A stretch of 64,000 nucleotides of DNA from Anaerorhabdus sp036636695 (GCF_036636695.1 NZ_JAVWNW010000001.1), one strand, 5' to 3'. Positions 1 to 8,582 are shown, counted from the first letter of the stretch. Made by a program: numbers and translations. The notes: a model not told the origin generated them from the sequence alone.

Positions 1-164
1 AAACTGTAGCAGCTGCACCAGTAGCTGAAGCAGCAGCTTCAGAAGAAGCAAAAGCTGTAAAAAAACCTAGAACTGTAGCAGCTAAAGAAGAAGGTGCTAC
101 TGAAGAAGCTAAACCAGTTAGAAAACCTAGAAAAAAGGTAGAAGAAACTAAGGAGGCAGAATAA
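1..164 (+). CDS. rpsB: 30S ribosomal protein S2, C-terminal tail (partial)
   Basis: An open frame enters from the left edge and ends in TAA at 162-164. It encodes about 53 residues very rich in Ala, Lys and Glu, with repeated K-K-P-R / R-K-P-R clusters. No folded domain is visible. I call it the low-complexity tail of S2 because tsf follows immediately, and rpsB-tsf is the near-universal order in Bacillota. The AAGGAGG ribosome binding site of tsf lies inside its last codons, so the two genes are translationally close. The identity comes from context, not from the S2 domain itself, which lies outside the window. Another Ala/Lys-rich ribosomal tail is possible but less likely. Confidence 0.7.
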   Translation, partial: TVAAAPVAEAAASEEAKAVKKPRTVAAKEEGATEEAKPVRKPRKKVEETKEAE

Positions 165-166
165 GA

Positions 167-1054
167 ATGGCAATTACTGCAGCTCAAGTTAAAGAATTAA
201 GAGAAATCACTGGCGCTGGAATGATGGATTGTAAGAAAGCTCTTACTGAATGTGATGGCGATATCCAAAAATCAATCGACTGGCTACGTGAAAAAGGAAT
301 CTCTAAAGCAGCTAAAAAAGCAGACCGCGTAGCAGCTGAAGGATTATCAAAAGTTGTTGTTGAAGGAAATAAAGCATGTCTAGTTGAAATCAACTCAGAA
401 ACAGACTTTGTTGCTAAAAATGAACAATTCCTTGCATTATTAGATACAACTGCAAACACATTACTTCATGGTAATGTAGCAACAGTTGAAGAAGCAAATA
501 AATTAACTGTAGATGGTAAAACTTTAGAAGAATTATTTGTAGATGCTACTGCAACTATTGGAGAAAAAATTACATTACGTCGTTTTGTAGTTTTAACAAA
601 AGATGATGCTGATATTTTTGGTTCATATGTACATATGGGTGGAAAAATCAGTGCTTGTGTAGTTCTTAAAAATTCTACAAATCAAGAAGTTGCTAAAGAC
701 ATGGCAATGCAAGTTGCATCAATGAATCCTAGCTATGTATCAAGAGATCATATGCCTGCTGAAATCGTTGAACATGAACGTAGTATTCAAGAAGAAATCA
801 TGAAAAATGATGAATCTTTAAAAGGAAAACCTGAAAAAGTATTACTTGGAATTGTTGAAGGTCGTGTAAGCAAATCTCTTCAAGAGATGAGTCTTGTTGA
901 CCAAATCTTCTTCAAAGACCAAGATAAAAAGGTTGCTCAAGTATTAAAAGATGCTAACACTGAAGTTAAGGAATTCGTTCGTTATGCTGTAGGTGAAGGT
1001 ATTGAAAAACGTGAAGAAAACTTCGCGGAAGAAGTAGCTAAAATCGGAGCTTAG
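167..1054 (+). CDS. tsf: Elongation factor Ts
   Basis: EF-Ts is the cytoplasmic guanine-nucleotide exchange factor that regenerates EF-Tu-GTP. The 295-residue product is normal length. The N-terminal UBA-like region (residues 4-40, with LREITGAGMMDCKKAL) is followed by the EF-Tu-contact motif TDFVAKN at about 79-85, and then the two-part dimerisation core. ATG 167 has AAGGAGG 11 bases upstream, inside the rpsB end. A terminator follows at once, so rpsB-tsf appears to be its own transcription unit, separate from pyrH. Confidence 0.97.
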   Translation: MAITAAQVKELREITGAGMMDCKKALTECDGDIQKSIDWLREKGISKAAKKADRVAAEGLSKVVVEGNKACLVEINSETDFVAKNEQFLALLDTTANTLLHGNVATVEEANKLTVDGKTLEELFVDATATIGEKITLRRFVVLTKDDADIFGSYVHMGGKISACVVLKNSTNQEVAKDMAMQVASMNPSYVSRDHMPAEIVEHERSIQEEIMKNDESLKGKPEKVLLGIVEGRVSKSLQEMSLVDQIFFKDQDKKVAQVLKDANTEVKEFVRYAVGEGIEKREENFAEEVAKIGA

Positions 1055-1075
1055 GTTAATCCTAAGCTTTTTTCT
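1048..1075 (+). terminator. Rho-independent terminator after tsf
   Basis: An 8-bp stem AGCTTAGG/CCTAAGCT (1048-1055 and 1061-1068) with a 5-nt loop is followed by a run of T. The stem includes the tsf stop codon. Confidence 0.85.
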
Positions 1076-1133
1076 TTGTTTTTGGGATATTGTGGATACA
1101 ATGTAGATAGAATTGTGACTAAGTAATTGTTTA

Positions 1134-1153
1134 TTCTTGATTTAAATCAAGAA
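1134..1153. promoter_or_regulatory. 20-bp perfect palindrome upstream of the pyrH promoter
   Basis: TTCTTGATTTAAATCAAGAA is perfectly self-complementary with no loop, which suits a dimeric DNA-binding protein better than an RNA hairpin. It lies 46 bases upstream of the pyrH -35 element, in the 259-bp gap between tsf and pyrH. I do not recognise the regulator. Confidence 0.4.
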
Positions 1154-1199
1154 CATAGAAAATAGTTGTATTATCATGGTAATACTTTCGTGGGTGTTA

Positions 1200-1228
1200 T
1201 TGCATGAGATAGTAAAGTAATGTATAAT
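1200..1228 (+). promoter_or_regulatory. Promoter of pyrH-frr
   Basis: TTGCAT (1200-1205), a 17-bp spacer and TATAAT (1223-1228). It lies 86 bases before the pyrH ATG and leaves a leader of roughly 80 nt. Confidence 0.75.
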
Positions 1229-1280
1229 TTAAAGGAAATTAAGGTATTGCTTGATCATAGTTAAAAAAAGATAAGTGAAA

Positions 1281-1302
1281 CCTTTTCTTTGCGAAAGAAA
1301 GG
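1281..1302 (+). promoter_or_regulatory. Hairpin abutting the pyrH ribosome binding site
   Basis: CCTTTTCTTT (1281-1290) can pair with AAAGAAAGG (1294-1302) with one bulged T and a GCG loop. The 3' arm overlaps the start of the GGCGG Shine-Dalgarno sequence (1301-1305), so folding could reduce pyrH translation. This is inference from the sequence only. Confidence 0.4.
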
Positions 1303-1313
1303 CGGAAAATTCA

Positions 1314-2027
1314 ATGTATCGTAGAGTATTATTGAAATTGAGTGGTGAAGCTTTATCGGGCCAAGGAACTAACTTTGATCCGGAAATTTTAAAAAGTCTA
1401 GCTGAAGAAATTAAAGAAATTCATGAAATGGGTATAGATCTTGCTATTGTAGTCGGCGGAGGTAACTTCATCCGTGGAAAAATGGCGGAAAATCTTGGAA
1501 TTGATCGTGTGCAAGGAGACTACATGGGAATGCTTGCAACAGTGATTAATTCATTAGCAATTCAAGGAGCACTTGAACAAGCAGGAGTTCCTACTCGAGT
1601 ACAGACAGCAATAGAAATGAACAAGATTGCAGAACCTTTTATTGTTAGAAGAGCGCTTCGACATATTGAAAAGAAACGCGTTGTAATTTTTGGTGGTGGA
1701 ACAGGAAACCCATTCTTCTCAACAGATACAACAGCAGCATTAAGAGCATCTGAAATTAAAGCAGATGTAATCTTGATGGCAAAAAATGGAGTAGATGGGG
1801 TATATAGTGCGGACCCTAAAAAAGATAAAACAGCGGTTCGATATGATAACTTAACGTATATGGATTTAATTCAAAAAGAGTTACAAGTCATGGATACTAC
1901 TGCAACAAGCATGTGTATGGATAACCAAGTGGATTTAGTTGTCTTTAACATGAATGAGCGTGGTAATATTAAAAAAGCAGTTATGCAAGAAAAAATAGGA
2001 ACTGTTATTCAGAAGGAGATTAAATAA
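1314..2027 (+). CDS. pyrH: UMP kinase (uridylate kinase)
   Basis: PyrH phosphorylates UMP to UDP in pyrimidine nucleotide synthesis and is a hexameric amino-acid-kinase-fold enzyme. The product has 237 residues, as usual. KLSGEAL (8-14) and VVGGGNFIRG (46-55) form the phosphate-binding loops, GDYMGMLAT (about 68-76) is the UMP-binding helix, and a GGGTGNPFFSTDTTAA segment follows mid-protein. The frame is open back to a GTG at 1275, but the family start M-Y-R-R-V-L-L-K-L-S is at ATG 1314, preceded by GGCGG. Its stop overlaps the frr start (TAATG), so the two are coupled. Confidence 0.97.
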   Translation: MYRRVLLKLSGEALSGQGTNFDPEILKSLAEEIKEIHEMGIDLAIVVGGGNFIRGKMAENLGIDRVQGDYMGMLATVINSLAIQGALEQAGVPTRVQTAIEMNKIAEPFIVRRALRHIEKKRVVIFGGGTGNPFFSTDTTAALRASEIKADVILMAKNGVDGVYSADPKKDKTAVRYDNLTYMDLIQKELQVMDTTATSMCMDNQVDLVVFNMNERGNIKKAVMQEKIGTVIQKEIK

Positions 2028-2575
2028 TGGCATACACAATATTAGATGTTACTAAAGAAAAAATGGACAAAGTTACTGCTCACTTTTCAGAAAGTTTAGC
2101 AACAGTACGTACTGGTCGTGCAAATACAACAATGCTTGACCATGTTGAAGTTGATTACTATGGTTCACCTACACCAGTAAATCAAATCGCAAGTATCTCA
2201 GTTGTAGAAGGAAGAACATTAGTTATTAAACCTTACGATTCTTCAAGTTTGAAAAATATTGAGAAAGCTTGTAATGAAGCTGATTTAGGAATTGCACCTC
2301 AAAATGATGGAACTGTGATTCGTTTAACAGTACCAGCATTAACTGAAGAAACTCGTAAAGAAATGTGTAAAAAAGTTTCTAAATATGCTGAAGAAGCGAA
2401 AGTTCAAATCCGTAATTTACGTCGTGATGGAAATGATGCAGCCAAAAAGGATGATACATTAACAGAAGACATGGAAAAAGACTGTTTAGATAAAATTCAA
2501 AAATTAACAGATGAATTCATCAAAAAGATTGATGATATTGCAGCAAATAAAGAAAAAGAAGTAATGACAATCTAA
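2027..2575 (+). CDS. frr: Ribosome recycling factor
   Basis: RRF works with EF-G to split post-termination ribosomes. The 182-residue product has family length, with the N-terminal LATVRTGRANTTML segment (about 23-36), the YYGSPTPVNQIASISV hinge and domain II, and the C-terminal helix containing VQIRNLRRDGND. ATG 2027 overlaps the pyrH stop by one base and is preceded by AGAAGGAG. A terminator follows, so pyrH-frr is a two-gene unit. Confidence 0.97.
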   Translation: MAYTILDVTKEKMDKVTAHFSESLATVRTGRANTTMLDHVEVDYYGSPTPVNQIASISVVEGRTLVIKPYDSSSLKNIEKACNEADLGIAPQNDGTVIRLTVPALTEETRKEMCKKVSKYAEEAKVQIRNLRRDGNDAAKKDDTLTEDMEKDCLDKIQKLTDEFIKKIDDIAANKEKEVMTI

Positions 2576-2584
2576 TTAACTATG

Positions 2585-2610
2585 AAAGATGGAAAATTCC
2601 ATCTTTTTTC
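2585..2610 (+). terminator. Rho-independent terminator after frr
   Basis: AAAGATGG (2585-2592) pairs with CCATCTTT (2599-2606), followed by six T. Confidence 0.8.
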
Positions 2611-2701
2611 ATTTCACTAAATAGTACAAATACTGATTTTAATGGATGAAATAATAAATCATTTAACTTGAAGTGAAGAACTATGAGGAAAGTTAAATTT
2701 A

Positions 2702-2710
2702 TGTTAAAAT
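2702..2710 (+). promoter_or_regulatory. Extended -10 of the uppS operon
   Basis: TGTTAAAAT matches the TGnTATAAT extended -10 form, 25 bases before the chosen uppS start. No convincing -35 is seen. The downstream genes uppS-cdsA-dxr overlap one another, so one promoter here could serve all three. Confidence 0.45.
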
Positions 2711-2734
2711 GTTTACATGAATAAAGGTGATGTT

Positions 2735-3436
2735 ATGGATAAGATTAGACATGTTGCTATTGTAATGGATGGAAATGGTCGATGGGCTAAACGTCAAAAT
2801 AAGTTAAGAACACAAGGACATTATCAAGGATCTGAAAATGTTAGAAATATTGCTATTGCAGCGAATGATGATGGAATTGAAGTGTTAACACTTTTTGCTT
2901 TTTCAACAGAAAACTGGAAAAGACCAGAAGAAGAAGTGAATTATTTAATGAAGCTACCTGCCGTTTTCTTTCAACGATTTTTAAAAGAATTAATGGAAAA
3001 AAATATTCGTATACAAATGATTGGACAGATGGAAGGCATTCCAAATGAAACGGCTAAGTTATTTAAAAAAGCTATTGAAGATACGAAAAATAATACAGGA
3101 ATGATTTTATGTTTCGCAATGAATTATGGATCACAAAGAGAAATATTGCTTGCTGCAAAGGAATATGCAAAAGATGTTAAAGAAGGCAAAGCAACATTGG
3201 ATATTACAGAGAAAGATTTTGAGAATTATTTAATGACAAAAGATTACCCACCAATTGATTGTTTGATTCGGACGAGTGGTGAATATCGTCTTTCAAATTT
3301 TCTATTATGGCAAATTGCATATAGTGAACTTATTTTTGTGGATGAAACTTGGCCAGAATTTACTCCAGAGGAATTTAATACTTGTTTGATAGAATTCAAA
3401 AAGCGTGATCGACGCTTTGGAGGCATCAAAGGATGA
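2735..3436 (+). CDS. uppS: Isoprenyl transferase (undecaprenyl diphosphate synthase)
   Basis: UppS condenses eight IPP units onto farnesyl-PP to make C55-PP, the lipid carrier for peptidoglycan and other wall polymers. The 233-residue product shows HVAIVMDGNGRWAK near the N-terminus (catalytic Asp), FAFSTENWKRP, and the C-terminal RTSGEYRLSNFLLWQ and AYSEL motifs. An upstream in-frame ATG at 2717 exists, but AGGTGAT sits correctly before ATG 2735 and the family N-terminus starts there. Its stop overlaps the cdsA start (ATGA). Confidence 0.95.
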   Translation: MDKIRHVAIVMDGNGRWAKRQNKLRTQGHYQGSENVRNIAIAANDDGIEVLTLFAFSTENWKRPEEEVNYLMKLPAVFFQRFLKELMEKNIRIQMIGQMEGIPNETAKLFKKAIEDTKNNTGMILCFAMNYGSQREILLAAKEYAKDVKEGKATLDITEKDFENYLMTKDYPPIDCLIRTSGEYRLSNFLLWQIAYSELIFVDETWPEFTPEEFNTCLIEFKKRDRRFGGIKG

Positions 3437-4212
3437 AACAAAGATTAATTACTGGACTTATTATTGCTGCTATTGCCATACCACCATTAATTATTGGTAA
3501 AGTGCCACTACTATTATTAGTATTTGCAATAAGTGCATTAGCTTCTTATGAAATATTAGCAGTGCGCAAAGATAAAACTAGCTGGGGGCTTATATCATTT
3601 TTATTCGCAAGTACAATAGTTATGTATGTTGTACCTATTAGTTTTTATATACCAGCTATTATTGGTTTCTTAATTATTTTGTTTATTATCCATATTTTTA
3701 CAAAAGAAATTAGTATTGAAGATTTAAGTTACGTATTTGTCATGACAATGATTTTAACACTAGCTGTTAAAGGAATCATACATATTTATACATATGGTGG
3801 TATTGTGATGATTTATATCGTGCTAGCGTGTTTTGGGTGTGATACAGGAGCATATTTTTTCGGCTCTTTCTTTGGAAAGCATAAATTAATTGAAAGAATA
3901 TCACCAAAGAAAACTTGGGAAGGTGCTATTGGTGGTTGGGTAGTTGGAGCCGTGACATCTTATATTTTTGGTTTATACTTCTTAACACATTTAATTGATC
4001 CTAATGTTATCTTATTCTCATCAATAACATTACCGATTGTTGCACAGATTGGTGATTTATCATTTAGTGCTGTTAAACGACAATATCATGTTAAGGATTT
4101 TGGTTCTATTTTTCCAGGGCATGGTGGTGTACTAGATCGTATTGACAGTTTATTATTTTGTTTAATGTATTTTTATGCAATTTTATTAATTGTTGAAGTG
4201 GTGATTATCTAA
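3433..4212 (+). CDS. cdsA: Phosphatidate cytidylyltransferase
   Basis: CdsA makes CDP-diacylglycerol from phosphatidic acid and CTP, the branch point of phospholipid synthesis, in the membrane. The 259 residues are mostly hydrophobic, with about seven or eight membrane segments. The family signature is at residues 212-240: S-A-V-K-R, then KDFGSIFPGHGGVLDRID with its conserved acidic residues. It overlaps uppS by 4 bp and dxr by 1 bp. GGAGG for its start lies within the uppS end. Confidence 0.95.
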   Translation: MKQRLITGLIIAAIAIPPLIIGKVPLLLLVFAISALASYEILAVRKDKTSWGLISFLFASTIVMYVVPISFYIPAIIGFLIILFIIHIFTKEISIEDLSYVFVMTMILTLAVKGIIHIYTYGGIVMIYIVLACFGCDTGAYFFGSFFGKHKLIERISPKKTWEGAIGGWVVGAVTSYIFGLYFLTHLIDPNVILFSSITLPIVAQIGDLSFSAVKRQYHVKDFGSIFPGHGGVLDRIDSLLFCLMYFYAILLIVEVVII

Positions 4213-5372
4213 TGAAAAAAATAGTATTATTAGGCGCAAGTGGTTCGATTGGACAACAAACTATTGATGTTATTCATTCTCATCGTGAAGAATTTGAACT
4301 TGTAGCTTTTAGCGTTGGAAGTCAAATTGAAGTCGCACAAGAAATTTTAAAGAAATTTGAGTCTGTTCATTCAGTTTGCATTGCGAGTGAGGAACATGCT
4401 GAAATATTAAAACGTCAATTTCCTGCTATCCAAGTTTTGTCAAAGGATGAAGGTTTAATTCAATTAGCTAAGATTGCTGATTATGATATCTTTGTGGATG
4501 CAGTTGTTGGATTTAGAGGATTGCAACCAGCTTTAGCAGCAATTGAAAATCATAAAACAATTGCCTTAGCAAATAAAGAAAGTTTAGTAACAGGTGGACC
4601 TCTTGTAAAAAAAGCATTAAAACAAAACAAAGTTCAGTTACTTCCAATTGACTCAGAACATTCTGCAATACTTCAATGCCTTCAAGGAAATAGACATACA
4701 GAAATTGATAAACTTATCATCACTGCGAGTGGTGGAAGTTTCCGTGATAAAACAAGAGAAGAATTAATTGGTGTTACAAAAGAACAAGCACTGAAACATC
4801 CTAATTGGAATATGGGTGGAAGAATAACAATTGATAGTGCTACGATGATGAATAAGGGATTTGAAGTGATTGAAGCGTTTTATTTATTCGATATTCCATT
4901 CGATAAAATTGATGTTGTAATTCATAAAGAAAGTGCAATACATTCAATGGTACAGTATTGTGATCATTCAATTATTGCACAGATAGGAACTGCAGATATG
5001 CGATTACCTATTCAATATGCCTTATCATATCCGCAACGCTTAGAAATGAAAAATGCTGAAACTTTTGATTTTCTAAAATATCCAACTCTACATTTTGAGA
5101 AACCGAGTTTTGAGCGTTTTCCTTTGCTAAAACTGGCCTATGAAGTGGGAAGAAAAGGTGGGAATCTGGGTGCTATTATGAATGGTGCAGATGAAGAAGC
5201 GGTTGCATATTTCTTAACTGACAAAATTAGTTTTTTAGAAATTGAAGAATATGTAAGTGCAGCTGTTGAAAGCTTGCCATTTATTCAAGATCCAACACTA
5301 GAAGAAATCATCGAAAGTGATCGATTAGCACGAGAGTTTGTTAGAAATAAAGTGAATGCAAGTGAAAATTAA
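4212..5372 (+). CDS. dxr: 1-deoxy-D-xylulose 5-phosphate reductoisomerase
   Basis: Dxr catalyses the committed step of the MEP isoprenoid pathway, DXP to MEP, using NADPH. The 386-residue product has the nucleotide loop GASGSIGQQT (8-17), ALANKESLVTGG, IDSEHSAI with the metal-binding acids, and TASGGSFRD/HPNWNMGGRITIDSATMMNKG. It sits with uppS and cdsA, so isoprenoid supply and its use for C55-P are co-expressed. It shows that this organism uses the MEP route, not mevalonate only. The terminator stem begins just before its stop. Confidence 0.97.
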   Translation: MKKIVLLGASGSIGQQTIDVIHSHREEFELVAFSVGSQIEVAQEILKKFESVHSVCIASEEHAEILKRQFPAIQVLSKDEGLIQLAKIADYDIFVDAVVGFRGLQPALAAIENHKTIALANKESLVTGGPLVKKALKQNKVQLLPIDSEHSAILQCLQGNRHTEIDKLIITASGGSFRDKTREELIGVTKEQALKHPNWNMGGRITIDSATMMNKGFEVIEAFYLFDIPFDKIDVVIHKESAIHSMVQYCDHSIIAQIGTADMRLPIQYALSYPQRLEMKNAETFDFLKYPTLHFEKPSFERFPLLKLAYEVGRKGGNLGAIMNGADEEAVAYFLTDKISFLEIEEYVSAAVESLPFIQDPTLEEIIESDRLAREFVRNKVNASEN

Positions 5373-5402
5373 CGAGTAAAAATACCTACTCGTTTTTCTT
5401 TT
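5371..5402 (+). terminator. Rho-independent terminator after dxr
   Basis: ACGAGTA (5372-5378) pairs with TACTCGT (5387-5393), then a T-rich tail. Confidence 0.8.
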
Positions 5403-5420
5403 GTGTGAATATCATGTGAT

Positions 5421-5442
5421 AAATCTAGAATCATCTAGATTT
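5421..5442. promoter_or_regulatory. 9-bp inverted repeat upstream of rseP
   Basis: AAATCTAGA, loop ATCA, TCTAGATTT. There is no T-run after it and the dxr terminator lies just upstream, so it looks more like an operator or leader hairpin for the rseP-popT unit than a terminator. The regulator is unknown. Confidence 0.4.
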
Positions 5443-5507
5443 ATTTGTTTGGAAGTATTGATTTATGATAAACTTATAAGGTATAGCAAAAAAAAAGGAG
5501 TGATTTC

Positions 5508-6569
5508 ATGGGCATTATTTATTTTGTATTAGTACTGTCAGCGATAATCGTTATTCATGAAATAGGTCATTTAGTAGCGGCAAAACTATTTCATGTATAT
5601 TGTTATGAATTTTCACTTGGTATGGGTCCAAAGTTATTTGCATATCAAGGTAAAGAAACTAAATATACATTGCGACTAATTCCAATTGGAGGTTATGTAG
5701 CAATGGCAGGGGAACAAGAAGATGATATGGAATTATATCCAAGCATTGAAGTTCCAGCTGGACGATCAATTAAAAGCATAGCACGTTGGAAACGAATCAT
5801 TGTCATGTTAGCAGGAGTGTTTATGAACTTCTTGATGGCATGGATTATTATTAGTGGTATTTTGATGTATTCAGGTGGATATGTTAAAGATGCACCACCA
5901 GTAGTTGCAAGTGTTGTTGAACAAGGACCAGCAGATGTTGCAGGACTTCAAGCAGGTGATGTTATTAAGAAAGTAGTATTTGAAGATGGAACGGTAATTA
6001 AGCCACAATCATTTACTGATATTTCACTCTTTACTCAAATGTATGATGGTAAAATAACATACACAGTAAGTAGAAATGGAGAAATGCTTGATTTTGTTGT
6101 TCAAGGACAGCCAAATGAAAATGGACTCTATCTTGTGGGGATTGGTTCACCAACGCCTGAAATTGTAAAAATTACACCATTTAATGCTGGAATATACAGT
6201 TTTGACTACATGGTAGATATGACGAGAAACATCTTTAAATCATTGACGCGTTTGGTTCAAGGTAATGGTTTAGATCAATTATCAGGACCTGTTGGAATAT
6301 ACGAAGTGACATCGCAACAAGCTTCAAAAGGACTACCAGATTTATTAATTCTAGTTGCAATGTTATCCTTGAATGTAGGTATATTTAATTTATTACCACT
6401 ACCAGTCTTGGATGGTGGTCGAGTAATTCTAATTTTAGTTGAAATGGTTATTCGTAAACCACTCAATAAAAAATTTGAAGTTGGCATAATGACAGCAAGT
6501 ATGGTATTATTGCTAGCGTTGATGGTATTTGCAACATGGCAAGACATCACAAGAATTTTCATTAAATAG
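5508..6569 (+). CDS. rseP: RIP metalloprotease RseP (site-2 protease family)
   Basis: An intramembrane zinc protease that cleaves membrane-spanning regulators and leftover signal peptides. In 353 residues it has the HExxH zinc motif HEIGH (17-21) in the first membrane helix, a PDZ domain (about 120-200), and the second active-site motif NLLPLPVLDGG near residue 295 whose Asp is the third ligand. AAAGGAG precedes ATG 5508. It follows dxr after a terminator and is 8 bp upstream of popT, so these two probably form an operon. Confidence 0.94.
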   Translation: MGIIYFVLVLSAIIVIHEIGHLVAAKLFHVYCYEFSLGMGPKLFAYQGKETKYTLRLIPIGGYVAMAGEQEDDMELYPSIEVPAGRSIKSIARWKRIIVMLAGVFMNFLMAWIIISGILMYSGGYVKDAPPVVASVVEQGPADVAGLQAGDVIKKVVFEDGTVIKPQSFTDISLFTQMYDGKITYTVSRNGEMLDFVVQGQPNENGLYLVGIGSPTPEIVKITPFNAGIYSFDYMVDMTRNIFKSLTRLVQGNGLDQLSGPVGIYEVTSQQASKGLPDLLILVAMLSLNVGIFNLLPLPVLDGGRVILILVEMVIRKPLNKKFEVGIMTASMVLLLALMVFATWQDITRIFIK

Positions 6570-6577
6570 GAGAATGT

Positions 6578-7441
6578 ATGGAAAGTATAAAATTCATTAT
6601 TTATGGAATTGCAATGGGTATTGCGAATGTAATTCCAGGGGTAAGCGGTGGAACTATTGCAGTTATTCTTAATTTCTATGATCGCTTAATGGAATCAATC
6701 ACACTAAACTTAAAAATTGTTAAAAGAAATTTACCATTTTTAATTCCTTTATTTTTAGGAGTTGGTATTGGAATTGTTGGATTAAGCAAAATCATGCAAT
6801 TCTTATTAGAAAATTTTACAACACAAACTTATTTTGGATTTATTGGAATTGTTTTCGGTAGTTTACCACTAATATTCTTTAAAGCGAAAGGCAAGAAGAA
6901 TATTAAACCAATGAGTTGGATACCTTTTGTTATTGCGTTAGCTTTAATGTTGTATCTTGCATTTGCAAATGGTGATAAAGAAACAGCTAAAACAATAGTA
7001 AAATATACTACACTTAACATGGAATCATTTTTGATGTGTTTCTTTTCAATGGCAATCGCAACAATAACAATGATTATTCCTGGTATCAGTGGTTCATTGA
7101 TTCTTATTATTATGGGAATGTATGGTACGATTTATGGATTCGCAATTGCAGAGTTTAATATTCCACTATTAATCCCATGTGGATTAGGTGCAGTTGTAGG
7201 TATATTGGGTGGTGCAAAAATTGTACGGTTAGTATTATCAAAGTTTGAACAATTAACGTATATGGGAATTTTAGGACTTCTTGTGGGTTCTATTGTTCAA
7301 TTATTTATGTTAAGTAATATCACATTAGCATTTGATTTGACTTTAATGACTTCAATTGTTGTATGTGTAATATGTTTTGGAATTATTTATTGGTTTTCAC
7401 TACAAGAAATAAATAGAGATAAAAAAGAAGCAACGAATTAA
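6578..7441 (+). CDS. popT: DUF368 family undecaprenyl-phosphate transporter
   Basis: A polytopic membrane protein of 287 residues with two related signature loops, NVIPGVSGGTIAVI (17-30) and IIPGISGSLILII (about 165-177), which mark the DUF368 family. Members (PopT) are known to return undecaprenyl phosphate from the outer to the inner face of the membrane after wall precursors are used. Placement directly behind rseP and close to uppS fits that role. ATAGGAGA precedes the ATG. The family call is firm; the transport role is taken from characterised homologues. Confidence 0.88.
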   Translation: MESIKFIIYGIAMGIANVIPGVSGGTIAVILNFYDRLMESITLNLKIVKRNLPFLIPLFLGVGIGIVGLSKIMQFLLENFTTQTYFGFIGIVFGSLPLIFFKAKGKKNIKPMSWIPFVIALALMLYLAFANGDKETAKTIVKYTTLNMESFLMCFFSMAIATITMIIPGISGSLILIIMGMYGTIYGFAIAEFNIPLLIPCGLGAVVGILGGAKIVRLVLSKFEQLTYMGILGLLVGSIVQLFMLSNITLAFDLTLMTSIVVCVICFGIIYWFSLQEINRDKKEATN

Positions 7442-7464
7442 GATCATTTATTTGGTCTTTTTTC
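7440..7464 (+). terminator. Rho-independent terminator after popT
   Basis: AAGATCA (7440-7446) pairs with TGGTCTT (7453-7459, one G-U pair), followed by T5 and C. Confidence 0.7.
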
Positions 7465-7508
7465 TTAGATTTACTTGTGATACACTAATAACATTAAGGA
7501 GGTTTTTT

Positions 7509-8522
7509 ATGGAAACAATTTTAGTTACAGGTGGTACAGGTTATATTGGAAGCCATACATGTGTAGAGTTAATTAAAGCTGGATACAATGTCGTTATCGT
7601 GGATAATTTATACAATTCAAAGAAGGTTGTTCTTGATCGCATTGAAAAGATTACAGGAACAAAACCTAAATTTTATGAAGTAGATATCCTTGATAGAGCT
7701 GGTTTAGAGAAAGTATTTGAAGAAAATAAAATTGATGCAGTCATTCACTTTGCAGGTTATAAAGCAGTTGGTGAATCATGTATAATACCTTTAACTTATT
7801 ATAAAAACAATATTTCAGGAAGTGTAAATCTTTATGAAGTAATGAAAGAAGCTGGTGTAAAGACAGTGGTATTTAGTTCAAGTGCAACTGTTTATGGTGA
7901 TCCTGCATCTGTTCCAATTAAAGAAGACTTCCCATTGAGTACAACAAACCCTTATGGAACAACAAAACTATATAACGAACAAATTCTTACAGATGTTTCT
8001 AAAGCTGATGAGGAATGGAGTGTAATGTTATTACGTTACTTTAATCCAATTGGTGCACACAAAAGTGGGTTACTTGGTGAAACACCTAATGGCATCCCAA
8101 ATAACTTAGTACCTTATGTAGCACAAGTTGCAACTGGTCAAAGAGAATTCCTTCGTGTATGGGGAAATGATTACAATACAGTAGATGGAACAGGTGTACG
8201 TGATTACATTCATGTCGTTGATTTAGCACTTGGACACATTAAAGCTGTTGAATATGCTTTAAAACACAAAGGTGTTGAAAAGGTTAATTTAGGAACAGGT
8301 ATTGGTTATTCTGTATTACAAGTTAAAGATGCATTTGCAAAAGCTTGTGGTAAAGAAATTGCATTTGAAATAATGGAACGTCGTCCAGGCGATATTGCAA
8401 CATGTTACGCAGATACAACAAAGGCAAAAGAAGTTTTAGGTTGGAGTGCGCAATATGGTATTGATGAAATGTGCCAAGATGGATGGAATTTTACATTAAT
8501 GAATCCGAATGGAATTGAGTAA
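7509..8522 (+). CDS. galE: UDP-glucose 4-epimerase
   Basis: GalE interconverts UDP-glucose and UDP-galactose (often also the N-acetyl forms) using bound NAD. The 337-residue SDR protein has GGTGYIG (8-14) for NAD and the catalytic Ser of FSSSATVYG (about 124) with Y149-x3-K153 in NPYGTTK. AAGGAGG precedes ATG 7509; the frame stays open upstream to 7452, but that part overlaps the popT terminator. It is a single-gene unit between two terminators. It may supply galactose or GalNAc units for surface polymers. Confidence 0.95.
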   Translation: METILVTGGTGYIGSHTCVELIKAGYNVVIVDNLYNSKKVVLDRIEKITGTKPKFYEVDILDRAGLEKVFEENKIDAVIHFAGYKAVGESCIIPLTYYKNNISGSVNLYEVMKEAGVKTVVFSSSATVYGDPASVPIKEDFPLSTTNPYGTTKLYNEQILTDVSKADEEWSVMLLRYFNPIGAHKSGLLGETPNGIPNNLVPYVAQVATGQREFLRVWGNDYNTVDGTGVRDYIHVVDLALGHIKAVEYALKHKGVEKVNLGTGIGYSVLQVKDAFAKACGKEIAFEIMERRPGDIATCYADTTKAKEVLGWSAQYGIDEMCQDGWNFTLMNPNGIE

Positions 8523-8545
8523 GAGAATCTTCTCTTACTTTTTCT
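8518..8545 (+). terminator. Rho-independent terminator after galE
   Basis: AGTAAGAGA (8518-8526) pairs with TCTCTTACT (8531-8539), then T5. Confidence 0.85.
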
Positions 8546-8582
8546 TTATTCACACAAAATTCAGTGTACAATATCTTGTTTA

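Noticed and set aside
2717..2734. Upstream ATG for uppS
   Set aside because: The AGGTGAT ribosome binding site lies after it and the family N-terminus begins at 2735.
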